From: Flavobacterium psychrolimnae
GTDB taxonomy: Bacteria; Bacteroidota; Bacteroidia; Flavobacteriales; Flavobacteriaceae
Direction of reading: 5' to 3'
Assembly (NCBI RefSeq): GCF_003312425.1
Contig: NZ_QNUX01000003.1
Span: forward strand, 268,062-332,061
Length of the DNA: 64,000 bases
How positions within the stretch are numbered: the first letter of the stretch is position 1; each line of letters starts with the position of its first letter. Under the pieces are notes generated by a model. The model saw only the letters and a program-made list of their open reading frames with translations. It searched no databases and was not told where the DNA came from. Shown here piece by piece: positions 18,980-27,912 of this stretch. A program made the translations under genes and the position numbers.

Positions 18980-19159
18980 TTAGTCCATTTTCTTATTTCC
19001 ACCTGTTCCACCATTTCCAGCAAGATCTAGTTTCACATTTTCGATTTTGAAAACTTCTGATTTATTGTCGTTTGTTGAAGTAACTTCTTCATTTGAAGTA
19101 AATGAAGTTAATACCATTACTAAAGAGAATAATCCGATTGTTAAAATTGCTTTTTTCAT
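18980..19159 (-). CDS. Small exported protein, function unknown
   Basis: The open frame from ATG at 19159 gives 59 residues. It opens with a clear signal peptide (MKKAILTIGLFSLVMVLTSF) and continues with a polar Ser/Thr/Asn/Glu-rich part, ending in a glycine-rich basic tail LAGNGGTGGNKKMD. A strong palindromic terminator follows about 25 bases after the stop, and about 175 bases separate it from the LytTR regulator gene upstream. These signs support a real gene. I do not recognise the family. It may be a small envelope or stress peptide, but nothing here shows the role. Confidence 0.65.
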   Translation of the reverse strand: MKKAILTIGLFSLVMVLTSFTSNEEVTSTNDNKSEVFKIENVKLDLAGNGGTGGNKKMD

Positions 19160-19335
19160 AATTTGGGGATTTTTATGTTGTTGTTTGATTTTGTTTGTTT
19201 TAGAATCGCATTAGCGTTGAATTCTTTTGTAAAACTACACAGACAACTTCACTTTTTCTTACAAAAAACAGCAGATATGGTAGAATACTCCCGAATGAGA
19301 GTGAATGAATGTCAAATCTGGGTGAATGGATTATT

Positions 19336-20151
19336 TTAGATTTCTAAATAATTTCCGTTGGCAAATTCGGAGATAATTAGGTCTATATTTTTCTTATAAG
19401 ACTTAGAAAAAGGAAGTTTGACAGGACTGTTTTTAATATAACACACAGAGTTCCCACTGTGAATTCTGGAGATATAACTCCTATTGACAATATAACTGTT
19501 ATGAATTCTGATGAAAGGATAGGACAAAACGCCTTCAAAATGCTTTAATGTTTTGAATGCGGTAATCATTTCGCCATTATTTAAATAAATATCCGTTGAA
19601 TTATTATCTGCTCGAAGATAACAAATGTCTTTTGCCGCAATATAACGATGATCTCCATAGGACTTAATACACAATGTCAACGATTGGCCTTGATTTATGC
19701 TTTCGGGTTGGGCGATAAAAATTGGTTTCTCTTCCTGAATTACAGATTCCTCCGAATCGACAACATTTTCGGTTTGTGATTTATTTAATTTCAAAATCAG
19801 TTTTACCAAATCGATTCTAACCAATGGTTTTATCAAATAATCCGTTACTTCATATTTTATAGCTTCAAAAGCTAAATCTTTTTTCCTCGTTGTAATGATA
19901 ATTTTAGGGATGACCTTTAAATACCTGTGTAGTTCATTGATCAAAGACAAAGACAAATTACTGGCTGTATCTAAAGGATCGATTTCGAGAAAAATTAATT
20001 GCGGATTCTGTTCTAATATAAGATTTATACCTTCCTCGTAATTATTTGCCGATGCTACGAAATCAAGTTCTGAAAAACAATCAGCTACTGCTTTAGTTTT
20101 CAAAACACTTTCTTGATTGTCGTCAATAATAATGTACGAATACTTCATCAA
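19336..20151 (-). CDS. LytTR-family regulator with a pseudo-receiver domain
   Basis: A 271-residue regulator. Residues 1-120 form a receiver-like domain with the acidic pair IIIDDNQES and the lysine in DYLIKPL, but the usual phospho-acceptor aspartate is Glu56 (LIFLEIDP). A linker with several Glu/Gln follows, and residues about 160-262 form a LytTR DNA-binding domain (SYGDHRYIAAKDICYLRAD, FKTLKHFEGVL, FIRIHNSYIVN, VKLPFSKSYKKNID). The first of two adjacent methionines is used here. No kinase gene is next to it: the nearest, 470 bases downstream, has its own regulator. It may act independently of phosphorylation. Confidence 0.85.
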   Translation of the reverse strand: MMKYSYIIIDDNQESVLKTKAVADCFSELDFVASANNYEEGINLILEQNPQLIFLEIDPLDTASNLSLSLINELHRYLKVIPKIIITTRKKDLAFEAIKYEVTDYLIKPLVRIDLVKLILKLNKSQTENVVDSEESVIQEEKPIFIAQPESINQGQSLTLCIKSYGDHRYIAAKDICYLRADNNSTDIYLNNGEMITAFKTLKHFEGVLSYPFIRIHNSYIVNRSYISRIHSGNSVCYIKNSPVKLPFSKSYKKNIDLIISEFANGNYLEI

Positions 20152-20611
20152 TGGTTTTTTCCTGGAATTTTAAGGCATTACGCAATACATCTAAAGTATA
20201 AATTCACTTTAAACTATTAAGTAATATTGGTGATTTTGGGAAACTAATTAAACAAAAAACTATTATTTAACATTCTAAAAATAAGCATTTAACAATTTTT
20301 ACCTATCTCTTGTTAATATGTTTTTAACAAATGTTGACATGTTAAGATGAAGTGCAAATATATCCGATAAAGAGCATTATTTTTTATTTTAAAACCAGTT
20401 AAAAATTATAACTGTCTAGTAAATCATGCCTGAAAACATCACGTTATTATCCAAAAAAAATTCCAATAGAAAATCTTTTACCCATTTTATTGAGGACGTA
20501 AAAATTTAACATATCGATTGTTTATAACATTGTCCGAATTAACAATCAAAAAAGTATACGAAAAACACTTTTTTTACAAATTTATCTTACTTTTATCCGA
20601 AAAAACAACCT
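20152..20611. other. AT-rich 460-base intergenic region between divergent genes
   Basis: No convincing reading frame or RNA gene is seen. It contains several TTAACA/TGTTAA words around 20270-20345, including TGTTGACATGTTAA. It must hold promoters for the LytTR gene (leftward) and the barrel gene (rightward; TACTTTTA near 20589 is a weak box). Confidence 0.5.
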
Positions 20612-21133
20612 ATGAAAAAATTATTCGTGTTATTATGCCTATCCCTTTTTGCAGTTGGTTACAGCCAAGATGACAAACAAACTGATTATCCAAAAAATGA
20701 AATGAAAATAAATGCCTTATTTTTAGTGGCAGGAGCTTTAGAGGTAAGCTATGAAAGAATTCTTAATGAAGAATCCGCCTTTGGTGCTTCTTTGTTATTA
20801 CCAATAGATGACGACATTGATACAAAACTAATGTTTACTCCTTACTATCGCTATTATTTTGGTAAAAAGCCTGCAGCAGGTTTTTTTGCGGAAGGTTTTG
20901 GTATGCTTAACAACTACGAAAGCTACAAATACAACACCATTGGAAACGAATCAAGAACAACTAATCGCACTGATTTTGCTTTAGGTTTTGGGCTCGGTGC
21001 CAAATGGATTACCAAAAAAGGATTTATCTTTGAAATAAATGGTGGTGTGGGACGTAATCTTTTTAATAGTACAGATACGGATTACGAAATCGTAGGCCGA
21101 GGCGGCATAACCTTTGGTTACCGATTTAACTAA
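20612..21133 (+). CDS. Putative outer membrane beta-barrel protein
   Basis: A 173-residue protein with a signal peptide of about 18 residues (LCLSLFAVGYSQ) and alternating strands ending in an aromatic-rich C-terminus (GRGGITFGYRFN), as expected for a small outer membrane barrel. Segments such as GALEVSYERIL and FTPYYRYYFGKKPAAGFFAEGFG resemble the DUF3575-like barrels common in Bacteroidota. It is a single gene with a strong terminator. No ligand or partner is indicated. The barrel assignment rests on pattern, not on a family search. Confidence 0.7.
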   Translation: MKKLFVLLCLSLFAVGYSQDDKQTDYPKNEMKINALFLVAGALEVSYERILNEESAFGASLLLPIDDDIDTKLMFTPYYRYYFGKKPAAGFFAEGFGMLNNYESYKYNTIGNESRTTNRTDFALGFGLGAKWITKKGFIFEINGGVGRNLFNSTDTDYEIVGRGGITFGYRFN

Positions 21134-21138
21134 AATAA

Positions 21139-21167
21139 GAAAGGCTTCTCAATCGAGAAGCCTTTTT
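21139..21167. terminator. Bidirectional terminator between the barrel gene and glyQS
   Basis: AAGGCTTCTC and GAGAAGCCTT form a 10-bp stem with an AATC loop and flanking A/T runs, between two convergent genes. Confidence 0.8.
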
Positions 21168-21186
21168 AATATAAATGAATCTGTGA

Positions 21187-22728
21187 TTACATTTTCATCA
21201 ACCAGTTTTTCATTGAAACTTCATTTTCGATAATGGATTTCAAGTCTGAAATAGCCACACGATCTTGTTTCATGGTATCTCTATGACGAATTGTTACCGT
21301 TTGATCTTCTATTGTTTGATGATCAACAGTTATACAAAACGGAGTTCCTAATGCATCTTGTCTTCTATAACGTCTTCCTACCGCATCTTTTTCATCATAC
21401 GAAACATTGAAATCCCAACGCAAATCATCAATAATTTTATGTGCGATTTCTGGTAATCCGTCTTTTTTCACTAATGGTAAGATGGCTGCTTTTGTCGGAG
21501 CCAAAACCGAAGGTAATTTCAACACTGTTCTTGTAGAACCATCTTCTAACGTTTCTTCTTTTAATGAAGTTGCAAAAACTGCCAAGAACATTCTATCCAA
21601 ACCTACAGAAGTTTCCACAACATAAGGAACATAATTCTGGTTCAGTTCCGCATCAAAATACTGTAATTTTCTACCGGAGAATTGTTCGTGCGCTTTCAAG
21701 TCAAAATCCGTACGAGAGTGAATCCCTTCTAATTCTTTGAATCCAAAAGGAAAATTAAATTCAATATCAGCAGCAGCATTGGCATAATGCGCTAATTTTT
21801 CGTGATCGTGGAAACGATAATTTTCTCTTCCTAAACCAAGTGATAAATGCCATTTCAAACGAGCTTCTTTCCAGAATTCATAATGCTTCATTTCTTCGCC
21901 TGGACGTACAAAAAACTGCATTTCCATTTGTTCAAACTCACGCATACGGAAAATGAACTGTCTTGCAACGATTTCATTTCTAAATGCTTTTCCGGTTTGT
22001 GCAATTCCAAAAGGAACTTTCATTCGTCCTGATTTTTGAACATTCAGGAAGTTGACAAAAATACCCTGAGCTGTTTCCGGACGCAAATATAAATCCATTG
22101 CTGAATCAGCTGAGGCACCAAGTTTTGTTCCGAACATCAAGTTGAATTGACGCACTTCGGTCCAGTTTCTTGAACCTGATTCCGGACAAGCAATTTCTAA
22201 TTCTTCGATTAATGCTTTTACATCTTCCAAATCTTCGTTACCAAGAGAGCGAGCCATTCTTTCCAGAATTTCTCTTTCTTTGGCTTTGTACTCCATCACA
22301 CGGGCATTTGTTGTTACAAACTCCTGTTCGTTGAAAGCATCTCCAAAACGAGCTCTGGCTTTTTCGATTTCTTTGATTGCTTTTTGATTTAGTTTTTCAG
22401 CATAATCTTCAATCAAAACATCGGCTCTATATCTTCTTTTCGAATCTTTGTTGTCAACTAATGGATCGTTAAAAGCGTCAACGTGACCCGATGCTTTCCA
22501 AGTAGTTGGATGCATCAATATTGCCGCGTCAAGACCTACAATATTATCGTTCATTTGAACCATCGCTTTCCACCAATATTCGCGTATGTTCTTTTTTAAT
22601 TCTACTCCGTTTTGTGCATAATCATAGACTGCACTTAAACCATCGTATATTTCGCTTGACGGAAAAATAAATCCGTATTCTTTTGCATGCGAAACTACAT
22701 TCTTAAATAAATCTTCTTGTTTTGCCAT
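21187..22728 (-). CDS. glyQS: Glycine--tRNA ligase (single-chain, class II)
   Basis: A 513-residue homodimeric-type glycyl-tRNA synthetase. It charges tRNA-Gly. Class II motif 2 is visible as FRNEIVARQFIFRMREFEQMEM (about residues 250-271), preceded by DLYLRPETAQGIF, and motif 3 as VVETSVGLDRMFLAVFA near 375. The C-terminal anticodon-binding domain begins VLKLPSVLAPTKAAILPLV. The length is slightly more than in Gram-positive GlyQS. The promoter box lies seven bases before the ATG, so the transcript is nearly leaderless. Confidence 0.96.
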   Translation of the reverse strand: MAKQEDLFKNVVSHAKEYGFIFPSSEIYDGLSAVYDYAQNGVELKKNIREYWWKAMVQMNDNIVGLDAAILMHPTTWKASGHVDAFNDPLVDNKDSKRRYRADVLIEDYAEKLNQKAIKEIEKARARFGDAFNEQEFVTTNARVMEYKAKEREILERMARSLGNEDLEDVKALIEELEIACPESGSRNWTEVRQFNLMFGTKLGASADSAMDLYLRPETAQGIFVNFLNVQKSGRMKVPFGIAQTGKAFRNEIVARQFIFRMREFEQMEMQFFVRPGEEMKHYEFWKEARLKWHLSLGLGRENYRFHDHEKLAHYANAAADIEFNFPFGFKELEGIHSRTDFDLKAHEQFSGRKLQYFDAELNQNYVPYVVETSVGLDRMFLAVFATSLKEETLEDGSTRTVLKLPSVLAPTKAAILPLVKKDGLPEIAHKIIDDLRWDFNVSYDEKDAVGRRYRRQDALGTPFCITVDHQTIEDQTVTIRHRDTMKQDRVAISDLKSIIENEVSMKNWLMKM

Positions 22729-22735
22729 AATGATG

Positions 22736-22743
22736 CAAAAATA
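22736..22743 (-). promoter_or_regulatory. -7 box of glyQS
   Basis: On the minus strand TATTTTTG lies only seven bases before the ATG at 22728. Transcription should start within a base or two of the start codon. Confidence 0.5.
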
Positions 22744-22825
22744 TAAAAAGTGAACTTAAAAAAAAGAAAATTGTTAAAGATTGAAGCATTGATTTGTCTA
22801 TTTTTATAAATAAATCCCTGATTAC

Positions 22826-23509
22826 ATGTTTGAAAGCATTATTAATCTCTTTTTTCCAAAAGTCTGTTCCGGTTGCAGCTCTTTTTTATTGTCCAATGAA
22901 AATGTAATTTGTACGGTTTGCAGACACGATATTCCGCTGACGAATCATCATTTGAATCCAGAAAATGATGCTTTCAAAAAGTTTTATGGACGAATTCCTG
23001 TAATGCATACTTCGGCCTTATTTTATTTTCATAAAAAGGGAATTGCACAGGAGCTCATTCATAATTTAAAATACAAAGGGCATGAAGAAATAGGGGCAAT
23101 TCTTGGCGAATGGTACGCTGAAGATTTAAAAACGATCGATTTATTACAATCTGTTGATGAAATTATTCCGGTTCCATTGCACCGAAGAAAACTAAAAGAA
23201 AGAGGATACAATCAAGTTACTGCTTTTGGAAAAGCACTTTCTTCGAGTTTAAATATCGATTATAATGATTCTATTTTGGTTCGAAATGTGTACTCGAAAA
23301 CACAATCCAAGAAAAATTTATTAGGCAGAACAGAAGGAATCGAAAGCACTTTTGATGTTTCCTTTACTGAAAAAGACCACAATAAACATTTCCTTTTAAT
23401 AGATGACGTCATAACAACAGGATCAACACTGGAAGCTTGTTCCAGAGCATTACTGAAAATTCCTGGCGCAAAAATCAGCATTGTTTGTATGGCAATGGCG
23501 CAATCATAA
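22826..23509 (+). CDS. ComF family protein (phosphoribosyltransferase-like)
   Basis: A 227-residue ComF/GntX-like protein. The N-terminus has zinc-finger-like cysteines (CSGCSS and CTVC), the middle the conserved VDEIIPVPLHRRKLKERGYNQ, and the C-terminus the PRTase loop FLLIDDVITTGSTLEAC. In naturally transformable bacteria ComF helps process single-stranded DNA after uptake; the role in Bacteroidota is not established. The gene is divergent from glyQS with about 97 bases between them. The length is normal. Confidence 0.9.
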   Translation: MFESIINLFFPKVCSGCSSFLLSNENVICTVCRHDIPLTNHHLNPENDAFKKFYGRIPVMHTSALFYFHKKGIAQELIHNLKYKGHEEIGAILGEWYAEDLKTIDLLQSVDEIIPVPLHRRKLKERGYNQVTAFGKALSSSLNIDYNDSILVRNVYSKTQSKKNLLGRTEGIESTFDVSFTEKDHNKHFLLIDDVITTGSTLEACSRALLKIPGAKISIVCMAMAQS

Positions 23510-23575
23510 TTTGGTAATTTATATTCTAAAATGGATATGTAAAACATAATGGCAATTTAAAGCACTGTCGTTTTT

Positions 23576-23680
23576 TAGCCCTGATTGCAGTGGAAATCCT
23601 TTCTAGTCCTGAACTTGTTTCAGGATTCTGAAACAAGTTCAGAACTGGAAAGATTGTAGCGAAAAGCAGGAAATAGCTCC
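23576..23680 (+). repeat. Intergenic structured repeat, copy C
   Basis: Left end TAGCCCTGATTGCAGTGGAAATCCTTT, then a long variable hairpin whose arms include CCTGAACTTGTTTCAG and CTGAAACAAGTTCAG, then AAAGATTGTAGCGAAAAGCAGGAAATAGCTCC. The ends match copies A and D, while the hairpin sequence is unrelated. Confidence 0.85.
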
Positions 23681-23775
23681 TGAAAACAAGTCTGTTACAA
23701 CTCCAAAGAGCACACTATCAATTAATTTAATGAAATTATAACGAAATAGAATTTCCGTTTCCAAAGTTTAATGTT

Positions 23776-23783
23776 TAAATTTG
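23776..23783 (+). promoter_or_regulatory. -7 box of the superoxide dismutase gene
   Basis: TAAATTTG fits TAnnTTTG, 34 bases before the ATG at 23818. The -33 region is a poor match. The rest of the 308-base gap from 23510 holds repeat copy C and nothing else recognised. Confidence 0.5.
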
Positions 23784-23817
23784 AATAAATATTTATAAAT
23801 CATTAAACAATCATATT

Positions 23818-24426
23818 ATGGCTTTTGAATTACCACAATTACCTTATGCGTACGACGCATTAGAACCTTATATTGATGCGCGCACGATGGAAATTCATCA
23901 CACGAAACATCACAACGCTTACATTACCAACGTGAATGCTGCAATTGCAGGTACGGATATGGAAGGTAAGACCATCGAAAATATTTTGATTAATCTTGAT
24001 ATGAAAAACATGCCAGTTCGTAACAATGGTGGTGGTTTTTATAATCATAATTTGTTTTGGACGGTTATGACACCAGACGGTGGCGGACTTCCAACTGGAG
24101 ATTTATTGGCAGCGATTGAAGCTTCTTTTGGAACTTTTGAAGAATTTAAAGCAAGTTTCAGCAAAGCTGGAGCAACACAATTTGGTTCTGGATGGGCTTG
24201 GCTTTGTGTTCATAAAGGTGGAAAATTAGAAGTTTGCGGCACTCCAAATCAAGACAATCCATTGATGCCAGGTGTAGGTTGTGGCGGAACTCCAATTTTA
24301 GCGATGGATGTTTGGGAACATGCTTACTATTTGCATTATCAAAACAGAAGACCAGATTATATCGAAGCTTTTTTCAATGTAATTAACTGGACGGAAGTGG
24401 CTAGAAGATTTGCTTTAGAGAAATAG
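23818..24426 (+). CDS. Superoxide dismutase (Fe/Mn type)
   Basis: A 202-residue cytoplasmic Fe/Mn superoxide dismutase that converts superoxide to oxygen and hydrogen peroxide. Metal ligands are visible: the first His in [13 protein letters not shown] (about residue 27), the second in FYNHNLFW (about 78), Asp and His in [20 protein letters not shown] (about 162 and 166). The metal (Fe or Mn) cannot be told with confidence by eye. It is monocistronic, with a promoter box and a terminator. Confidence 0.95.
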   Translation: MAFELPQLPYAYDALEPYIDARTMEIHHTKHHNAYITNVNAAIAGTDMEGKTIENILINLDMKNMPVRNNGGGFYNHNLFWTVMTPDGGGLPTGDLLAAIEASFGTFEEFKASFSKAGATQFGSGWAWLCVHKGGKLEVCGTPNQDNPLMPGVGCGGTPILAMDVWEHAYYLHYQNRRPDYIEAFFNVINWTEVARRFALEK

Positions 24427-24463
24427 TTTTTTTTTCGAAAAACCTAGAATAAAGAATATAGAG

Positions 24464-24505
24464 AATAGACAAAGTGACTTAAAAGTTAATTTGTCTATTT
24501 TTTTA
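24464..24505 (+). terminator. Superoxide dismutase terminator
   Basis: AATAGACAAA and TTTGTCTATT form a 10-bp stem, with an inner ACTT/AAGT pair, followed by a T run, 38 bases past the stop. Confidence 0.7.
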
Positions 24506-24536
24506 TGCCTTATAGTTTGCTCATATTTCACATCAA

Positions 24537-24571
24537 AAAAGACGAATAAACTCTTGGCTTATTCGTCTTTT
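24537..24571. terminator. Hairpin terminator between sod and purF
   Basis: AAAAGACGAATAA and TTATTCGTCTTTT form a 13-bp stem; the orientation could serve either gene. Confidence 0.6.
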
Positions 24572-24622
24572 CTATTTTCTATTCTCTTTCTTCTATTCTC
24601 TTTTATCAGACTTTATTCCAAT

Positions 24623-24652
24623 AAAAAAGGTGGAATTGCTTCCACCCTTTTT
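24623..24652 (-). terminator. Terminator downstream of purF
   Basis: GGTGGAA and TTCCACC form the stem within A6 and T5 runs, about 130 bases past the purF stop. Confidence 0.5.
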
Positions 24653-24781
24653 GCCCCAAATCTACCATAAACTTAACCTACTAATGTTATGGTGAGTCAA
24701 AATTATAGTACTTGTTCGTTGCTGCCAAATAAATTAGATGAACAACTTAGAAAACCGATTAAAACCCCATCAGGCCAAATA

Positions 24782-26680
24782 TTAATAGGCTCTGGCGTCT
24801 TTTCCTTCATAAAAGTTCATGAATGCTCGGTTTACTACTCGGTTTCCTCCTGGCGTAGGATAGTCTCCGGTAAAATACCAATCTCCTAAATTCTTAGGAC
24901 AAGCAATGTGTAAATCTTCTACAGTTTGGAAAATAATTTTCACTTCGGCTTTGATTTCTGGTGAACTCAACATTTCGGCAATTTTATCCGAAACCTCTTG
25001 CGCTTCAAAAGGTGCATATATCGCTGTCACATAATTTACAACCTCACTATCCTTGAAATTTTCCTGCGCTTTGCATTTCGCGTAAACTTCATCAACAATA
25101 TGATACAAGTTTCTTTCTTTTAGCAATTCTAAAGCTGCTTTGAAAGCCACTAAACCTTCCAGTTTTGCCATATCAATTCCGTAACAATCCGGATAGCGTA
25201 TTTGTGGTGCCGATGAAACGACAACAATTCGCTTTGGATTCAAACGATCCATCATTTTGATAATACTCATTTTCAAGGTAGTTCCTCGAACAATACTATC
25301 ATCAATAATAACTAAATTATCCGTTGGTTTTATAACGCCATAGGTTACATCATAAACGTGAGCTACTAAATCGTCACGACTACTATCCTCTGTAATAAAG
25401 GTTCTTAGTTTCGCATCTTTGATGGCTACTTTTTCCGTACGAATTTTTACTGCTAATAATTCTTGCAGTGATTCCTTCGTTAATGTATTTCTGTTTTGCA
25501 GAATATAATTATTCTTTCTTTGATTCAAGAAATCTTGTGCCGCTTCAACCAATCCGTAGAAAGAAGTTTCAGCCGTATTTGGAATATAAGAGAAAACCGT
25601 ATTGTCTGTATCTTGATCAATTGATTTCAAAACCGCCGGAAGAATAAGTCTTCCCAGTGTTTTTCTTTCTTGATATATTTCGGCATCACTTCCTCTGGAG
25701 AAATAAATTCGCTCAAAAGAACAGGCTTTTTTAACCGTTGGCGCAAGAATTTCCTGCATAGAAACCGTTCCGTTTTTCTTGATAATTAATGCGTTTCCTG
25801 GTTCAATTTCCTGAACTTTTTCGAAAGGGACATTGAAAACCGTTTGGATTACAGGTCTTTCTGAGGCTACTACCACTATTTCATCATCTTGATAAAAATA
25901 AGCGGGACGAATTCCTGCCGGATCTCTAAAAACAAATGAATCACCATGACCTAAAAGTCCTGCCATTGCGTAACCGCCATCTAAATTTTTAGAAGCTCGG
26001 GCCAAAATCTTGGCAACATCAAGTTTCTCTGCAATTACCGGCGAAGCTTCTCTTTTTGTCAATCCATTATTTTTACATTCTTGGTACAAATCAGTTACTT
26101 CATCATCCAAAAAGTGACCTATTTTTTCCATTACCGTAACCGTATCCGCCATTTCTTTTGGATGCTGACCTAGTTCCACTAAACTTTGAAAAAGCTCTTT
26201 AACATTCGTCATGTTGAAATTTCCAGCCAAAATCAAGTTTCTGTGCATCCAGTTATTCTGACGTAAAAAAGGATGAACACTTTCGATGCTGTTTTTCCCA
26301 AAAGTTCCGTAACGAACGTGTCCCAAAAACAATTCACCTAAATAAGGAATTTTATGTTTTTGTAACGCCACATCATCTGCGTATTCGGGATGAGCGGCCA
26401 TTTCCTCATTTATTCTGTCGTTTATCTGAGCAAAAACATCCTGAATTGGTTGCGCGTGATTGGAACGAACACGACTAATGTAGCGTTCTCCCGGTTCCAC
26501 GTCTAATTTAATACTTGCAAAACCAGCACCATCTTGACCGCGATTGTGTTGTTTTTCCATCAAAAGATACATTTTTTGGATTCCGTAAAAAGCTGTTCCG
26601 TATTTCTCTTTGTAAAATTCAAGCGGTTTAAGTAATCTAATTAAGGCTATACCACACTCGTGTTTTAAAGCATCGCTCAT
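24782..26680 (-). CDS. purF: Amidophosphoribosyltransferase, long form
   Basis: A 632-residue class II glutamine amidotransferase/PRTase that makes phosphoribosylamine, the first step of purine synthesis. The catalytic N-terminal cysteine is Cys9 (HECGIALIR), so a short propeptide must be removed. RGQDGAGFASIK and HVRYGTFGKNS follow in the glutaminase, and the PRPP loop is VIIDDSIVRGTTLKMSII near residue 450. It is about 120 residues longer than the usual PurF of about 500; the extra length is partly at the C-terminus (a tail to DARAY) and within the middle. It could be a Bacteroidota paralogue rather than the main PurF. Confidence 0.87.
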   Translation of the reverse strand: MSDALKHECGIALIRLLKPLEFYKEKYGTAFYGIQKMYLLMEKQHNRGQDGAGFASIKLDVEPGERYISRVRSNHAQPIQDVFAQINDRINEEMAAHPEYADDVALQKHKIPYLGELFLGHVRYGTFGKNSIESVHPFLRQNNWMHRNLILAGNFNMTNVKELFQSLVELGQHPKEMADTVTVMEKIGHFLDDEVTDLYQECKNNGLTKREASPVIAEKLDVAKILARASKNLDGGYAMAGLLGHGDSFVFRDPAGIRPAYFYQDDEIVVVASERPVIQTVFNVPFEKVQEIEPGNALIIKKNGTVSMQEILAPTVKKACSFERIYFSRGSDAEIYQERKTLGRLILPAVLKSIDQDTDNTVFSYIPNTAETSFYGLVEAAQDFLNQRKNNYILQNRNTLTKESLQELLAVKIRTEKVAIKDAKLRTFITEDSSRDDLVAHVYDVTYGVIKPTDNLVIIDDSIVRGTTLKMSIIKMMDRLNPKRIVVVSSAPQIRYPDCYGIDMAKLEGLVAFKAALELLKERNLYHIVDEVYAKCKAQENFKDSEVVNYVTAIYAPFEAQEVSDKIAEMLSSPEIKAEVKIIFQTVEDLHIACPKNLGDWYFTGDYPTPGGNRVVNRAFMNFYEGKDARAY

Positions 26681-26777
26681 TGTAAAGTTGTTTGTGTTGT
26701 TGTGTTATTCTAAAAAATAAATTGAACTGATTAAAAAATGATAAATCAGATGTAATTCCCTGCTAATTTTTGGTGAC

Positions 26778-26803
26778 AAAAAAAACCCCGTTTCCGAGGT
26801 TTC
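26778..26803 (-). terminator. Terminator after the PfkB-family kinase gene
   Basis: On the minus strand GAAACCTCGGAAACGGGGTT forms an imperfect stem followed by eight T residues, just past the kinase stop. Confidence 0.6.
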
Positions 26804-26809
26804 AATATA

Positions 26810-27733
26810 TTATAATTCTATGTCAAATTGTGTCAGTGATTTGAATTGTTGCAATCTGGACACTACTTCTGTTTTATCTAAATCGAGCATTCTTTCGGTT
26901 CCAAATTTCTCCACACAAAAGGAAGCCAAATTCGATCCCTGAATAATTGCATTTTTCATATTTTCGAATGAAATATTTTCGCTCTGTGTTAAATATCCTG
27001 CAAATCCTCCGGCAAAAGTATCTCCTGCTCCAGTTGGATCAAAAACTTCTTCAAGTGGTAATGCCGGTGCAAAGAAAACTTCTTTATTATGAAAAATAAG
27101 TGCTCCGTGTTCCCCTTTTTTAATTACAACATATTTAGGTCCCATCGCTTGGATTTTTGCAGCCGCTTTCACTAAAGAATATTCTCCAGAAAGTTGTCTT
27201 GCTTCCTCATCATTGATGGTTATTACATCTACACGTTTTATTACATCCATCAATTCCGGCAACGCACAATCCATCCAAAAATTCATAGTATCTAATACTG
27301 TTAATTTAGGCTGAGTCTCCATTTGGTCCAAAACACTGCTTTGTACCAATGGATGTAAGTTTCCTAACATTACTATTTCGGCATTTTTATAGTCTTGAGG
27401 AACTTTTGGTTGAAAATCAGCCAAAACGTTTAATTGAGTATCCAGCGTATCTCTAGAATTCAAGTCATTGTGATAACGACCACTCCAAAAGAAAGTTTTC
27501 CCACCATTTACAACTTCAAGACCAGAAATATCTATGTTTCTTGCGGTCAATAAATCTAAATATTCTTGTGGAAAATCATCACCAACTACAGAAACTATAG
27601 CAGATTGTACATTAAAAAAAGAAGCGGATAGACCGATATAAGTTGCTGCACCACCTAAAATTTTGTCCGTTTTTCCAAATGGAGTTTCAATTGCGTCGAA
27701 AGCTACTGTTCCAACAATCAATAATTTATTCAT
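26810..27733 (-). CDS. PfkB-family carbohydrate/nucleoside kinase
   Basis: A 307-residue ribokinase-fold kinase. It has the N-terminal LIVGTVAFDAIETPFG, the GG signature KILGGAATYIGLSASFF, and the catalytic DPTGAGDTFAGGFAGYL with the Asp near residue 243. The lid region and the phrase LDTMNFWMDCALPEL suggest a substrate other than fructose phosphate. Its position directly upstream of purF, on the same strand, hints at nucleoside or ribose metabolism, but a terminator separates them and the substrate is unknown. It has its own promoter. Confidence 0.85.
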   Translation of the reverse strand: MNKLLIVGTVAFDAIETPFGKTDKILGGAATYIGLSASFFNVQSAIVSVVGDDFPQEYLDLLTARNIDISGLEVVNGGKTFFWSGRYHNDLNSRDTLDTQLNVLADFQPKVPQDYKNAEIVMLGNLHPLVQSSVLDQMETQPKLTVLDTMNFWMDCALPELMDVIKRVDVITINDEEARQLSGEYSLVKAAAKIQAMGPKYVVIKKGEHGALIFHNKEVFFAPALPLEEVFDPTGAGDTFAGGFAGYLTQSENISFENMKNAIIQGSNLASFCVEKFGTERMLDLDKTEVVSRLQQFKSLTQFDIEL

Positions 27734-27756
27734 TATATACGTTTCGAATTAAGGCG

Positions 27757-27787
27757 CAAAGATAGTTTATAAGTTGTAAAGTTGCAA
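27757..27787 (-). promoter_or_regulatory. Promoter of the PfkB-family kinase gene
   Basis: Minus-strand TTG, 20 bases, then TATCTTTG, 23 bases before the ATG. Confidence 0.6.
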
Positions 27788-27912
27788 TGGTTTTAAATCT
27801 CAAAGTTTACTTAAAATATTAGCTTAATTTCTATTTATAAAAGGTTTCTAAATGTATTACTTAAAATTTTCATTTTGATAAATTGGCTTAAATTTGCTTG
27901 TCGTTTTTTAAC

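Larger units (their letters stand above)
24427..24781. other. 355-base intergenic region with stacked terminators
   Basis: It lies between the convergent superoxide dismutase and purF genes. It holds three hairpins (24464, 24537, 24623) and AT-rich GAATA/TATTC runs. No gene is seen. Confidence 0.6.

Noticed and set aside
24464..24652. Possible CRISPR-like array of hairpins after sod
   Set aside because: The three hairpins have different sequences and irregular spacing; they are terminators between convergent genes.
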